Below are positions 1 through 6,407 of a DNA stretch of 8,404 nucleotides, one piece after another; the stretch's first letter is position 1; every line of letters starts with the position of its first letter. This stretch comes from JALYOK01 sp031419835 (GTDB taxonomy: Bacteria; Pseudomonadota; Gammaproteobacteria; Burkholderiales; JALYOK01), in contig JANOLP010000298.1 of assembly GCA_031419835.1 (NCBI GenBank), positions 1 to 8,404 of the forward strand, read 5' to 3'. The notes under the pieces are model-generated. The model made no database searches. It was not told where the DNA came from and saw only the letters and a list, made by a program, of their open reading frames with translations. Made by a program: the position numbers and the translations under genes.

Positions 1-969
1 GATTGGCGGCAAACGCGCGCCGGAATAGCGGCTGCGATATTCCTCATAACGCTTGGGCTGTAATGAGTAGGCGATACTCTCCGCAGCCTTATCCGTGAGA
101 TCGAGATAATCGCGATAGCGATGGGCGATGCCGCGCTCGACGACTTCATCGTCCAGCGCCAATACAAACGCGCAGCCGGGAATATCCAAAAAGAGTTTGA
201 TTGCTTCGAGCATCTCGACGGCTTTATCGGGCAGGCAGCGGTCGATGTCATCAACGAGAAACAGAAAATTTAGTTTTTGATCGTCGTCGAGTTCGCCACG
301 CGTGACCTTGTGCAACTCGTTGTGTAAATCGTAGTAAAGCGATTCGAAGTCGGTTGATGTTTTTTTCTTGGCATCTTCGAGTAATTTATTACCTCGATCA
401 ATCTGTTCTTGCGCCGCTTTAAGGCCTTCACTGGGTGCAAATTCAACCTCGCCAAAACCGGGGACGCTGGCTTTGAGTTTGACCATTTTGGTCAGAGCGA
501 TAGAGCAATTCGCTAAGGTCATCGCACGATTGGCAAGCCAATGCACGGGGCGATTATCAGTTTTTTCTTTCCAAAATTTCCATGATTTTTGAATGAGGTC
601 AAGGGCGGGTGCTTCGTCATTAAGTCGAGCGGCGACGTATTCGTTGAGTACTTTGCTCGCGGTCTTGAGCAGCGGCACAAGCAAATGGGTTTCGCGCTCA
701 AAGCGCCAAGGATTAAATTCAACGGTGATCGTTTGCGTCGGATAAAAGCCACGAAGATCCGTTGTACCTTGCTGCGCGATGGGCTTATTTGGAAAACGCT
801 CGGCGACACCCGATAGCAACGTCGACTTGCCCGCGCCCCATTCGCCGAACACGCCGATCACCAACGCGTCATTTTCCTTCGCATCGCCAAAATAACGCTC
901 GATGCGCGCGACCGATTGATCGATGTACGGTTGAATGCCGAAATATATCGACTTCGCTGGTCCAGCCAT
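1..969 (-). CDS. KAP family P-loop NTPase, N-terminal 323 residues (C-terminus beyond the left edge)
   Basis: The frame is open from an ATG at 969 to base 1, so the 3' end is missing. Visible motifs are a Walker A loop, GEWGAGKST, at residues 42-50; the KAP-type FNPWRF at 85-90; and a Walker B strand, FLFLVDDIDRC, at 235-245, followed by the typical KAP stretch around PDKAVEMLEAIKLFLDIPG and then LALDDEVV. KAP proteins are STAND-like ATPases. Many carry membrane helices inserted between Walker A and B, but here that insert (about 100-230) is charged and helical with no convincing membrane segment, so this one is probably cytosolic. The start is fixed by an in-frame TGA about eight codons upstream. 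No good Shine-Dalgarno sequence is visible. The family includes proteins of anti-phage islands (for example the QatA-type ATPase), but also many of unknown role, so function is not assigned. Confidence 0.9.
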   Translation of the reverse strand, partial: MAGPAKSIYFGIQPYIDQSVARIERYFGDAKENDALVIGVFGEWGAGKSTLLSGVAERFPNKPIAQQGTTDLRGFYPTQTITVEFNPWRFERETHLLVPLLKTASKVLNEYVAARLNDEAPALDLIQKSWKFWKEKTDNRPVHWLANRAMTLANCSIALTKMVKLKASVPGFGEVEFAPSEGLKAAQEQIDRGNKLLEDAKKKTSTDFESLYYDLHNELHKVTRGELDDDQKLNFLFLVDDIDRCLPDKAVEMLEAIKLFLDIPGCAFVLALDDEVVERGIAHRYRDYLDLTDKAAESIAYSLQPKRYEEYRSRYSGARLPPI

Positions 970-1056
970 GGGTTTGCGGAAGCACCGATTTCAAATGGTT
1001 GACTCAGACTACCATCGAAACTCGCGTGGCGGCAATAGGACGAAAGTGATAGCTTG

Positions 1057-1128
1057 GTAGGGTGGATCAAGCAAAGCGGATCCACCATTAGGCAGATTGG
1101 TGGATCCGCTTTACTTGATCCACCCTAC
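1057..1128. repeat. REP-like nested palindromic element
   Basis: Two 31-base arms (1057-1087 and 1098-1128) are inverted copies with one mismatch, separated by a 10-base loop. Each arm is itself a smaller palindrome: GGTGGATC at 1061-1068 pairs with GATCCACC at 1079-1086, and GGTGGATC at 1099-1106 pairs with GATCCACC at 1117-1124. The element can fold as one long hairpin or as two short ones. This is the layout of paired extragenic palindromes. The GTAGGGTGGAT...ATCCACC theme resembles repeats I recall as common between genes in proteobacteria, but I cannot confirm copy number here. It lies between the end of the second chrA gene and the KAP start and could also slow or end transcription. Confidence 0.85.
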
Positions 1129-1183
1129 GGGCCTCTATGAAAAATAAAAATCAGTTTTTGTCAGCGTGATTGATGTTCTCGTT

Positions 1184-1708
1184 CTATAGCCAACCGAGCG
1201 CACCTACAATGCCGCCGAGGGCGATTAGCCACAGCAGATGAATACGCGTACGCCACAATGCGAGCGCTGCGCCGAGGGTCAACAACAAATGCATGCGCCC
1301 TGGCATTTGCGCGGATAGTACCCAGCCGGTCGCGATGAGCAACGCGATGACGATCGGCGCCATGCCGGAACGAAACGCACGTAACGCGAGCCAATCGCGG
1401 CGCGCGTTGCCCCAGCGTGCCGCAGCGATGGCGAGGGTGGTGGAGGGCAGCATGATGCCGATGAGTGTCGTTGCTGCGCCGAGAATGCCGGCGGCCTGAT
1501 AACCCATTACGGCGACGAATAAAATGTTCGGCCCCGGCGAGGCTTGGGCGATGGCGATGGAAGCGCTAAATTGCGGATCGGTGAGCAAGCCCATACGATC
1601 GACCAACACGCGATGCATTTCCGGCGCGACGGTAATTGCGCCGCCGATGGAAAGCAGCGAGAACAATAAAAAATATCCGAATAGCGCAAGCCAATCGACG
1701 GCGATCAT
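1184..1708 (-). CDS. chrA: Chromate transporter, second half-size subunit (ChrA C-terminal-type half)
   Basis: A hydrophobic 174-residue protein with about five membrane segments. It carries the chromate-transporter signature: SIGGAITVAPE at residues 20-30 and AQASPGPN at 54-61. Known ChrA proteins of the CHR family are either long (about 400 residues, two homologous halves) or paired short genes of about 180-200 residues. This is the second of such a pair and probably works as a heterodimer with its upstream partner in the inner membrane, moving chromate outward. The start codon at 1708 overlaps the stop of the upstream gene in an ATGA, so translation is likely coupled. Family members are also annotated by default, so the actual substrate is not proved by sequence. 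Confidence 0.88.
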   Translation of the reverse strand: MIAVDWLALFGYFLLFSLLSIGGAITVAPEMHRVLVDRMGLLTDPQFSASIAIAQASPGPNILFVAVMGYQAAGILGAATTLIGIMLPSTTLAIAAARWGNARRDWLALRAFRSGMAPIVIALLIATGWVLSAQMPGRMHLLLTLGAALALWRTRIHLLWLIALGGIVGALGWL

Positions 1709-2301
1709 GATGTCGATTTTTCCGTTGTGGTTTGCGCTTTAATTTTTACTGCCGCGTAACAACAGGCAACAATGCCGAGTGCCAACAAAACCCACACCAA
1801 TGGCCAGCGCAGCAACGCAACTAAGGTGAAGGCGATTACTGCGATGATGGCGCACCCAGGCACGCCGATCGGGTTGCTTTTCAATGTGGGCATCAGCTTG
1901 AGTGCGCTGCCGATAATCAATCCCGCCGACACTGCGCCCATGCCTTTGAGTGCGCCGGCCACCATCGGATGGCTAGCGAATTCTGCATAGAGCGCCGTGA
2001 TCATCAGCACGATAACGAGCGGCACGGTCATCATGCCCGCGAGCGCGCTGAACGCACCGCGCCAACCGAAGAAACGATCACCAACCATCAGCGCGACATT
2101 GCAAACGTTGGGGCCCGGCAATACTTGGCCGAGCGCGATTATCTCGACGAATTGTTCTTTCGACAACCAGCGTTTTTGATCGCACAGCACGCGCTGGGCG
2201 ATCGGCAACACGCCGCCGAATCCTTGCAACGCCAAGCGCGTGAAGGTAACGAATAGATCTTTGTTGGAAGCAGGTGCGGCGAGTGATTGATTGTCGGACA
2301 T
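1705..2301 (-). CDS. chrA: Chromate transporter, first half-size subunit (ChrA N-terminal-type half)
   Basis: 198 residues with a short polar N-terminus (about 1-15) and several hydrophobic segments. It carries the CHR-family motifs FGGVLPIAQ at residues 28-36 and GQVLPGPN at 58-65, equivalent to the SPGPN motif of its partner. Length fits a short-chain ChrA. It is the first gene of the split pair and overlaps the second by four bases. It starts nine bases after the stop of the GST frame, so the three genes look co-transcribed. No strong Shine-Dalgarno sequence precedes the ATG; ribosomes ending the GST frame may supply initiation. The C-terminus ends in a polar tail (KIKAQTTTEKSTS). Confidence 0.88.
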   Translation of the reverse strand: MSDNQSLAAPASNKDLFVTFTRLALQGFGGVLPIAQRVLCDQKRWLSKEQFVEIIALGQVLPGPNVCNVALMVGDRFFGWRGAFSALAGMMTVPLVIVLMITALYAEFASHPMVAGALKGMGAVSAGLIIGSALKLMPTLKSNPIGVPGCAIIAVIAFTLVALLRWPLVWVLLALGIVACCYAAVKIKAQTTTEKSTS

Positions 2302-2310
2302 GCTAGTGAG

Positions 2311-3023
2311 TTACGCTTCTAGTTCCGGGTAATAGCGAAACACGCCGTTTTGATTGAACGGAATGCGCCGCGCAGAGTTGAGATACGACGCTAGCGATGG
2401 TCGCTGGGCGATCCGATCGTGCAAGGCAATCAGGCGCGGATATTTTCGTTCCGATTTCGTCATGGTTTTTGGAAACGCGTAACGCAACCCCGCGATAATT
2501 TGAAAGAGTGAAAGGTCGACATAGGTCAAGGAACGCCCGATGCTATATCCCAAACCGTTGGAATTCAACATGCCCTCGAAGTAGCCAAGATACTTCGGAA
2601 TTCGCTCGGCCAAAAAATGTTGGGTACGGCGTTTCGCCTCCGGAACTTGATCGTGATAGTAAAGGCTGCTCGCGATCGGGTGATGGGTATCATGTACTTC
2701 GTCGACAAAGTCTGCGATGGTGAGTTGTAATTGATGTGCCCACAAACGGCCTGCCTCGGATTTCGGTGCGAGGCCGTGACGCGGCCCGAGGTATTGCAGA
2801 ATATTTGCCGACTGGCCGATGAGTAGTTTGCCGGCTCGCAAAAACGGTGGCGCAAACGGCGGACGATTGTCGCCTTTAATTAAGTCCATCATCGCGGCAA
2901 CGCCCATGCCCGGTCCGGACTCACGCGCGATATCGACATATTCGGCGTTGGCGAATTCGAGTCGAGGCGCACGAATTCGCCGCGCCCTTGAATGGATGGC
3001 CAGTAATAAAATTCATAGCGCAT
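2311..3023 (-). pseudogene. Glutathione S-transferase family gene, interrupted by a one-base frameshift
   Basis: The N-terminus is encoded from the ATG at 3023 (MRYEFYYWPSIQGRGEFVRL), a GST thioredoxin-fold start carrying the likely catalytic Tyr. It has a GGAG Shine-Dalgarno sequence about seven bases upstream. After the CTC codon at 2964-2966 the frame is lost; the true frame resumes as LEFANAEYVDIARESGPG from 2961 downward. Restoring one base near 2962-2963 would give about 237 residues. The rest shows GQSANILQYLG, the glutathione-contacting segment, and an all-helical C-terminal half with the T-x-x-D capping motif TYVDLSL. Without correction the first frame gives a 44-residue peptide, and the second could only start inside the fold (ATG at 2907), without the catalytic Tyr. 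This is either a recent pseudogene or a sequencing error. It sits directly upstream of the chrA pair. Confidence 0.82.
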
Positions 3024-3041
3024 TGAACACTCCACTCGTTT

Positions 3042-3075
3042 ATTAAACAAAACAGGCCGCAATGGCGGCCTGTTT
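3042..3075 (-). terminator. Intrinsic terminator of the aminotransferase gene
   Basis: A perfect 11-base stem (3050-3060 with 3065-3075, GC-rich core GGCCGC) closes a four-base loop. On the minus strand the stem is followed by TTTTGTTT. It lies 25 bases after the aminotransferase stop and ends about 20 bases before the GST start, so GST and chrA need read-through or their own promoter in this very short gap. Confidence 0.85.
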
Positions 3076-3099
3076 ATCCTCGCCAAAATTACCGCGCGA

Positions 3100-4353
3100 T
3101 TAACCCGATACGACTTTCGGTTTTTGCATATTGCGACGCAACGGCGAAGGATTTTTCGCATAGGCGTGATGGGCGGCAACTTCAGCTTGGCCGACTTCAA
3201 TCGGCATTCCTAGGTCCGCGAGCAGCGATTCTAACGCCGACAAACATAGCAACACGTTTTCCGGTTTGCACGAATAACCCATCAAACCGAAACGCCAAAT
3301 CTTGCCGGCAAGCGGCCCGAGGCCCGCGCCGATTTCCAAGTTGTATTCCGTTAACAAAGTACGGCGTACCAGCGCTTCGTCGACGCCGGTTGGGCAATAC
3401 ACCGCGTTCATCTGCGGTAAGCGGCTGCCTTCTTGCACGAGATATTTCAAGCCCAGCGCTTCCAGCCCAGCCTTAAGCGCGAGGTGATGGCGCATGTGGC
3501 GCGCCCAAGAATTTTCCAACCCTTCTTCGCGCAAAACCAGCAAGGACTCATGCAGCGCGAACAATGAATTGGTCGGTGCTGTGTGGTGATAGGTGCGCGT
3601 GGTTTCACCCCAGTAGCCGAGCAACAAACCCAAGTCCATGAACCAGCTTTGGCCCTTGGCTTTGCGTGCCTTCACTTTTTCGATGACGCGATCGCTAAAG
3701 CTCACGGGTGCCAAGCCTGGGGTGCAGGACAAACATTTTTGACTGGCGGAATAAACCGCATCGATGCCCCATTCGTCGGTGCGAACCGGCGTGCCGGCAA
3801 TCGACGTTACCGCATCCATGATCGTCAGCGCGCCGTGTTTGCGCGCAATCTCGCCGATGGTTTTCGCGTCGGACTCGCAGCCGGTCGAGGTTTCCGCGTG
3901 GACAAATGCGACAATTTTCGCGTCGGGATTTTTCTTCAGTGCATCTTCAATTTTGTTCGGATCAACCGGCTTACCCCAATCATCTTCAACGACAATCGCT
4001 TTGCCACCAGTGCGCTCGACGTTTTCGATCATTCGGCCACCGAATACGCCGTTGCGGCCAACAATAACTTTATCGCCGGGCTCGACCATGTTCACAAAAC
4101 ACATTTCCATACCGACGGAACCTGGGCCGGAGACAGGGAACGTCAGCATGTTGTTGGTCTGGAAGGTGTAGCGCAGTAGCGATTTCAACTCTTCCATCAT
4201 GTCGACGAACACGGGATCAAGATAGCCAATGGCCGGCACCGACATTGCGGCAAGCACGCGCGGATTGATCTCCGACGGACCCGGTCCCATCAGCGTGCGC
4301 TGGGGCGGATGGAACGAGGAGATTTTCTTGCTCGGTAGGAATTTGTTTTGCAT
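3100..4353 (-). CDS. Class V PLP-dependent aminotransferase, alanine/serine-glyoxylate (serine-pyruvate) type
   Basis: 417 residues, close to the usual 380-420 of this family. Visible landmarks are LMGPGPSEINPRV at 21-33, which is the family's N-terminal substrate loop; FPVSGPGSVGME at 72-83; HAETSTG at 152-158; Asp180 in TIMDAVTS, expected to contact the PLP ring nitrogen; Lys206 in SASQKCLS, the Schiff-base lysine; HHTAPTN at 256-262; and Arg354 in WRFGLMG, expected to bind the substrate carboxylate. The reaction is transfer of an amino group from alanine or serine to glyoxylate or pyruvate in the cytosol, linking glyoxylate, glycine and serine metabolism. Which donor is preferred cannot be read from sequence. 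The last 25 residues form a polar, basic tail. The gene stands alone, with its own promoter-like box and terminator, divergent from dnaG. Confidence 0.92.
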   Translation of the reverse strand: MQNKFLPSKKISSFHPPQRTLMGPGPSEINPRVLAAMSVPAIGYLDPVFVDMMEELKSLLRYTFQTNNMLTFPVSGPGSVGMEMCFVNMVEPGDKVIVGRNGVFGGRMIENVERTGGKAIVVEDDWGKPVDPNKIEDALKKNPDAKIVAFVHAETSTGCESDAKTIGEIARKHGALTIMDAVTSIAGTPVRTDEWGIDAVYSASQKCLSCTPGLAPVSFSDRVIEKVKARKAKGQSWFMDLGLLLGYWGETTRTYHHTAPTNSLFALHESLLVLREEGLENSWARHMRHHLALKAGLEALGLKYLVQEGSRLPQMNAVYCPTGVDEALVRRTLLTEYNLEIGAGLGPLAGKIWRFGLMGYSCKPENVLLCLSALESLLADLGMPIEVGQAEVAAHHAYAKNPSPLRRNMQKPKVVSG

Positions 4354-4381
4354 GGTGAGACGCTCGACAGCGAAAAAAAAG

Positions 4382-4387
4382 ATTATA
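4382..4387 (-). promoter_or_regulatory. Putative -10 box for the aminotransferase gene
   Basis: A perfect TATAAT lies on the minus strand, about 28 bases before the aminotransferase ATG, followed by a run of eight T. The predicted start would give a leader of roughly 20 bases. No good TTGACA lies at the expected distance (the bases there read CAGTCG), so the promoter may depend on an activator or be weak. Confidence 0.5.
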
Positions 4388-4434
4388 ACAAATGCTGCAC
4401 TTGCCGACTGTTCTCAGGAATCCGAACCGGTTGG

Positions 4435-4451
4435 AACTTCGTCTCGAAGTT
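4435..4451. repeat. Short inverted repeat in the divergent spacer
   Basis: AACTTCG (4435-4441) and CGAAGTT (4445-4451) are perfect inverted copies around TCT. Next to it, at 4425-4432, lies the 8-base palindrome AACCGGTT. Both sit 40-65 bases upstream of the aminotransferase -10 box, a plausible place for a regulator to bind. No T-run follows, so a terminator is unlikely. Confidence 0.4.
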
Positions 4452-4481
4452 GAAGGCGCAGCAATGGAATGCGCCAGTGCA

Positions 4482-4518
4482 TGGCCGAAGAGGCAATATC
4501 CATGCGCATCTTCGGCCA
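4482..4518. repeat. 10-base inverted repeat in the divergent spacer
   Basis: TGGCCGAAGA (4482-4491) is repeated perfectly in inverted orientation as TCTTCGGCCA (4509-4518), with a 17-base gap containing the palindrome ATGCGCAT at 4502-4509. It could be an operator with two half-sites or an RNA hairpin. No T-tract follows on either strand, so it is not a typical intrinsic terminator. Confidence 0.5.
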
Positions 4519-4595
4519 CTTCCTGCAGGTTATTAGTACTTGAATAAAAATGGAAAATGTCCGGTACCCCGGCCCAACTGTGCTTGCTTATCTTT

Positions 4596-4601
4596 TATAA
4601 T
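4596..4601 (+). promoter_or_regulatory. Putative -10 box immediately before dnaG
   Basis: A perfect TATAAT ends six bases before the dnaG ATG. If it is used, transcription would begin at or very near the start codon and the message would be leaderless. That agrees with the absence of a Shine-Dalgarno sequence. No convincing -35 element is seen 16-18 bases upstream (bases around 4573-4578 are CCCAAC), so this may be a chance match. Confidence 0.4.
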
Positions 4602-4607
4602 GCAACG

Positions 4608-6326
4608 ATGATTCCAGCGGATTTCATTCAAACTTTGCTCGGGCGCGTGGACATTGTTGATGTAATCGATCAGCAGGTGCACCTGAAAAAGTCCGGCGCT
4701 AACTTCGTCGCGTGTTGTCCCTTCCACAACGAAAAATCCCCATCATTTACCGTTAGTCAGACAAAGCAGTTTTACCATTGCTTCGGTTGCGGCGCTCATG
4801 GAACGGCGCTTGGATTTTTGATGGAGTACAACGGTTTACCGTTCGTCGATGCGGTGCGCCAATTGGCCGACGGTGTTGGTCTTCAGGTTCCGCAGTCGGA
4901 ACATAAAGACGTCGGTGCGCAACGCCATGATGCGGTAGATTTGTCTGCCATCCTCACGAACGCATTGAACTATTATCGCGCCCAATTGAAAGCGTCACCA
5001 ACCGCAATCGACTATCTAAAGCGGCGTGGCGTCTCGGGTCAAATCGCCGCTCGTTTTGGCATCGGCTACGTGCCGGACGGCTGGCAGAACCTCGCGACCG
5101 TTTTCACTAATTATGGCGAAAAGACTCTGGTCACGGCCGGTTTGGTGATCGACGGAGATAACGGTAAACGCTACGACCGCTTCCGTGATCGGATTATGTT
5201 TCCCATTTGGAATCAACGCAATGAAGTGATCGGATTTGGCGGGCGGGTGCTCGATAAAGGCGAGCCGAAATACCTAAATTCACCGGAAACACCGGTGTTT
5301 GAAAAAGGCCGCGAGCTCTATGGTTTGACGCAGGCAATGAAGGCGATTCGCGCGTCCGGCAAGGTAATCGTGGTGGAAGGCTATATGGATGTGGTTGCCT
5401 TAGCGCAACATGGCGTGGAATATGCCGTTGCAACACTCGGTACAGCGACTTCTGCGACGCACATACAGCGGCTTTCGCGGCTTTCAGATCACATCATTTT
5501 TTGCTTCGACGGCGACGCTGCCGGACGCCGCGCCGCTTGGCGAGCACTTGAAGTTAGTTTGCCGCATTTAGTGGATGGAAAAGAAGTCGGATTTCTGTTC
5601 CTGCCGACGGAACACGATCCGGACAGCTTTATTAGGGAATTTGGCCGCGAGAAATTTGAAGAAGCGTTGATGAATGCTATTCCGTTGTCGGCCTATTTGA
5701 TACAGGAACTTCAAATAGGCCAGGATTTACGCAAGGAGGAGGGCCGCGCGGCATTATTGCAGACCGCGAAACCGCTTCTAAAACAAGTCTCTGCGCCGCT
5801 TTTGAGCGTTATGTTGCGCAAGCGTTTTTCGGAAATCGTGGGTATCTCGCGTGACGAACTTGATGGCCTATTGAACATCAAGAACCCATACGTAAAGCAA
5901 ATCACCGCAAAACCCGGTCAGCGCGAGAGCTTGCCCTCGGCGGCGATACAACTTGCCGCAGTAATCCTGGCCTCACCTGGACTGGCGCTACAATTCGACC
6001 TGGAAATTGCCGCAAGTGCGGAACCAGACATGAAGATTCTCGCCCAATTGTTGGATTTCTGCCGTTGTCATCCCAATGTTCAGATCGCAGGCGCGATCGA
6101 GGCGGGCCTGGCCGACGTAACCGATTCGACGCAATTGAGTCGTATAACCCATCGTTTAGCCTGGATGGAACAACTGAATTTCACCCCACAGCAAATAGAA
6201 CTGGAATTCCAGGATGGATTGGCCAAAATGAAGAAGGAACTCGAAAAGAAGTCCACCGAAGCGCGCTATCGGACAGCCAAATCGACCGCGGACCTTAAGG
6301 CGACCGCGGCGCCGAATGCGAAATAA
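4608..6326 (+). CDS. dnaG: DNA primase DnaG
   Basis: 572 residues, near the 581 of E. coli. DnaG makes the RNA primers for lagging-strand replication and works with the DnaB helicase. The N-terminal CHC2 zinc domain shows Cys37, His40, Cys58 and Cys61 (CCPFHNEKSPSF ... FYHCFGCGAHG). The RNA-polymerase domain carries the primase basic region around RFRDRIMFPIWN (191-202), GFGGR (209-213) and GEPKYLNSPETPVF (218-231). The TOPRIM metal site is Glu257 in VVEGYMDVVAL and Asp301/Asp303 in FDGDAAGRRA. Residues from about 430 to the end form the less conserved helicase-binding domain with a lysine-rich tail. I chose ATG 4608 because MIPADFIQTLLGRVDIVDVI is the standard DnaG start. An in-frame ATG at 4557 would add 17 residues foreign to the family. 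rpoD follows after 81 bases. Confidence 0.97.
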   Translation: MIPADFIQTLLGRVDIVDVIDQQVHLKKSGANFVACCPFHNEKSPSFTVSQTKQFYHCFGCGAHGTALGFLMEYNGLPFVDAVRQLADGVGLQVPQSEHKDVGAQRHDAVDLSAILTNALNYYRAQLKASPTAIDYLKRRGVSGQIAARFGIGYVPDGWQNLATVFTNYGEKTLVTAGLVIDGDNGKRYDRFRDRIMFPIWNQRNEVIGFGGRVLDKGEPKYLNSPETPVFEKGRELYGLTQAMKAIRASGKVIVVEGYMDVVALAQHGVEYAVATLGTATSATHIQRLSRLSDHIIFCFDGDAAGRRAAWRALEVSLPHLVDGKEVGFLFLPTEHDPDSFIREFGREKFEEALMNAIPLSAYLIQELQIGQDLRKEEGRAALLQTAKPLLKQVSAPLLSVMLRKRFSEIVGISRDELDGLLNIKNPYVKQITAKPGQRESLPSAAIQLAAVILASPGLALQFDLEIAASAEPDMKILAQLLDFCRCHPNVQIAGAIEAGLADVTDSTQLSRITHRLAWMEQLNFTPQQIELEFQDGLAKMKKELEKKSTEARYRTAKSTADLKATAAPNAK

Positions 6327-6329
6327 CCC

Positions 6330-6400
6330 TTGAACAACCGAGCGAGAAAAGATCTCTCAAAAAGTGTATACTTGAGGGTTCCCCCCGCCGCATCAAAGAG
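6330..6400 (+). promoter_or_regulatory. Possible internal promoter region between dnaG and rpoD
   Basis: The 81-base spacer holds TATACT at 6367-6372, a five-of-six match to a -10 box, but no good -35 at 17 bases. It also holds CCCTTGAAC (6327-6335) and CTTGAG (6371-6376), which resemble the -35 of heat-shock (sigma-32) promoters; no well-spaced CCCCAT-type -10 follows either. E. coli has a heat-shock promoter for rpoD within dnaG, which makes the search reasonable. The match here is partial. A weak Shine-Dalgarno sequence (AAAGAG, 6395-6400) lies seven bases before the rpoD ATG. Confidence 0.35.
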
Positions 6401-6407
6401 ATCAAGC

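Noticed and set aside
368..1049. Several plus-strand open frames of 74-95 codons
   Set aside because: All lie opposite the KAP NTPase frame or its upstream region and show no family features.
1141..1183. A/T-rich stretch after the second chrA gene as an intrinsic terminator
   Set aside because: There is a T-rich run on the minus strand but no stable stem directly before it; the downstream nested palindrome is the only strong structure.
3583..4179. A 198-codon open frame on the plus strand
   Set aside because: It lies wholly antisense to the well-conserved aminotransferase and its protein resembles no family I know; it is an overlap artefact of that gene's codon use.
4217..4519. A 100-codon minus-strand frame crossing the divergent spacer and the aminotransferase start
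   Set aside because: Its protein is low in recognisable structure, overlaps the aminotransferase N-terminus in another frame and is not an rpsU remnant.
4557..4607. An earlier in-frame ATG that would extend DnaG by 17 residues
   Set aside because: The added residues are unlike any DnaG N-terminus, there is no proper ribosome site, and MIPADFIQTLLGR is the standard beginning.
6330..6407. A TTG start that would extend RpoD by 26 residues
   Set aside because: It lacks a ribosome site, has a non-sigma sequence and covers the likely promoter region; ATG 6408 is better placed.
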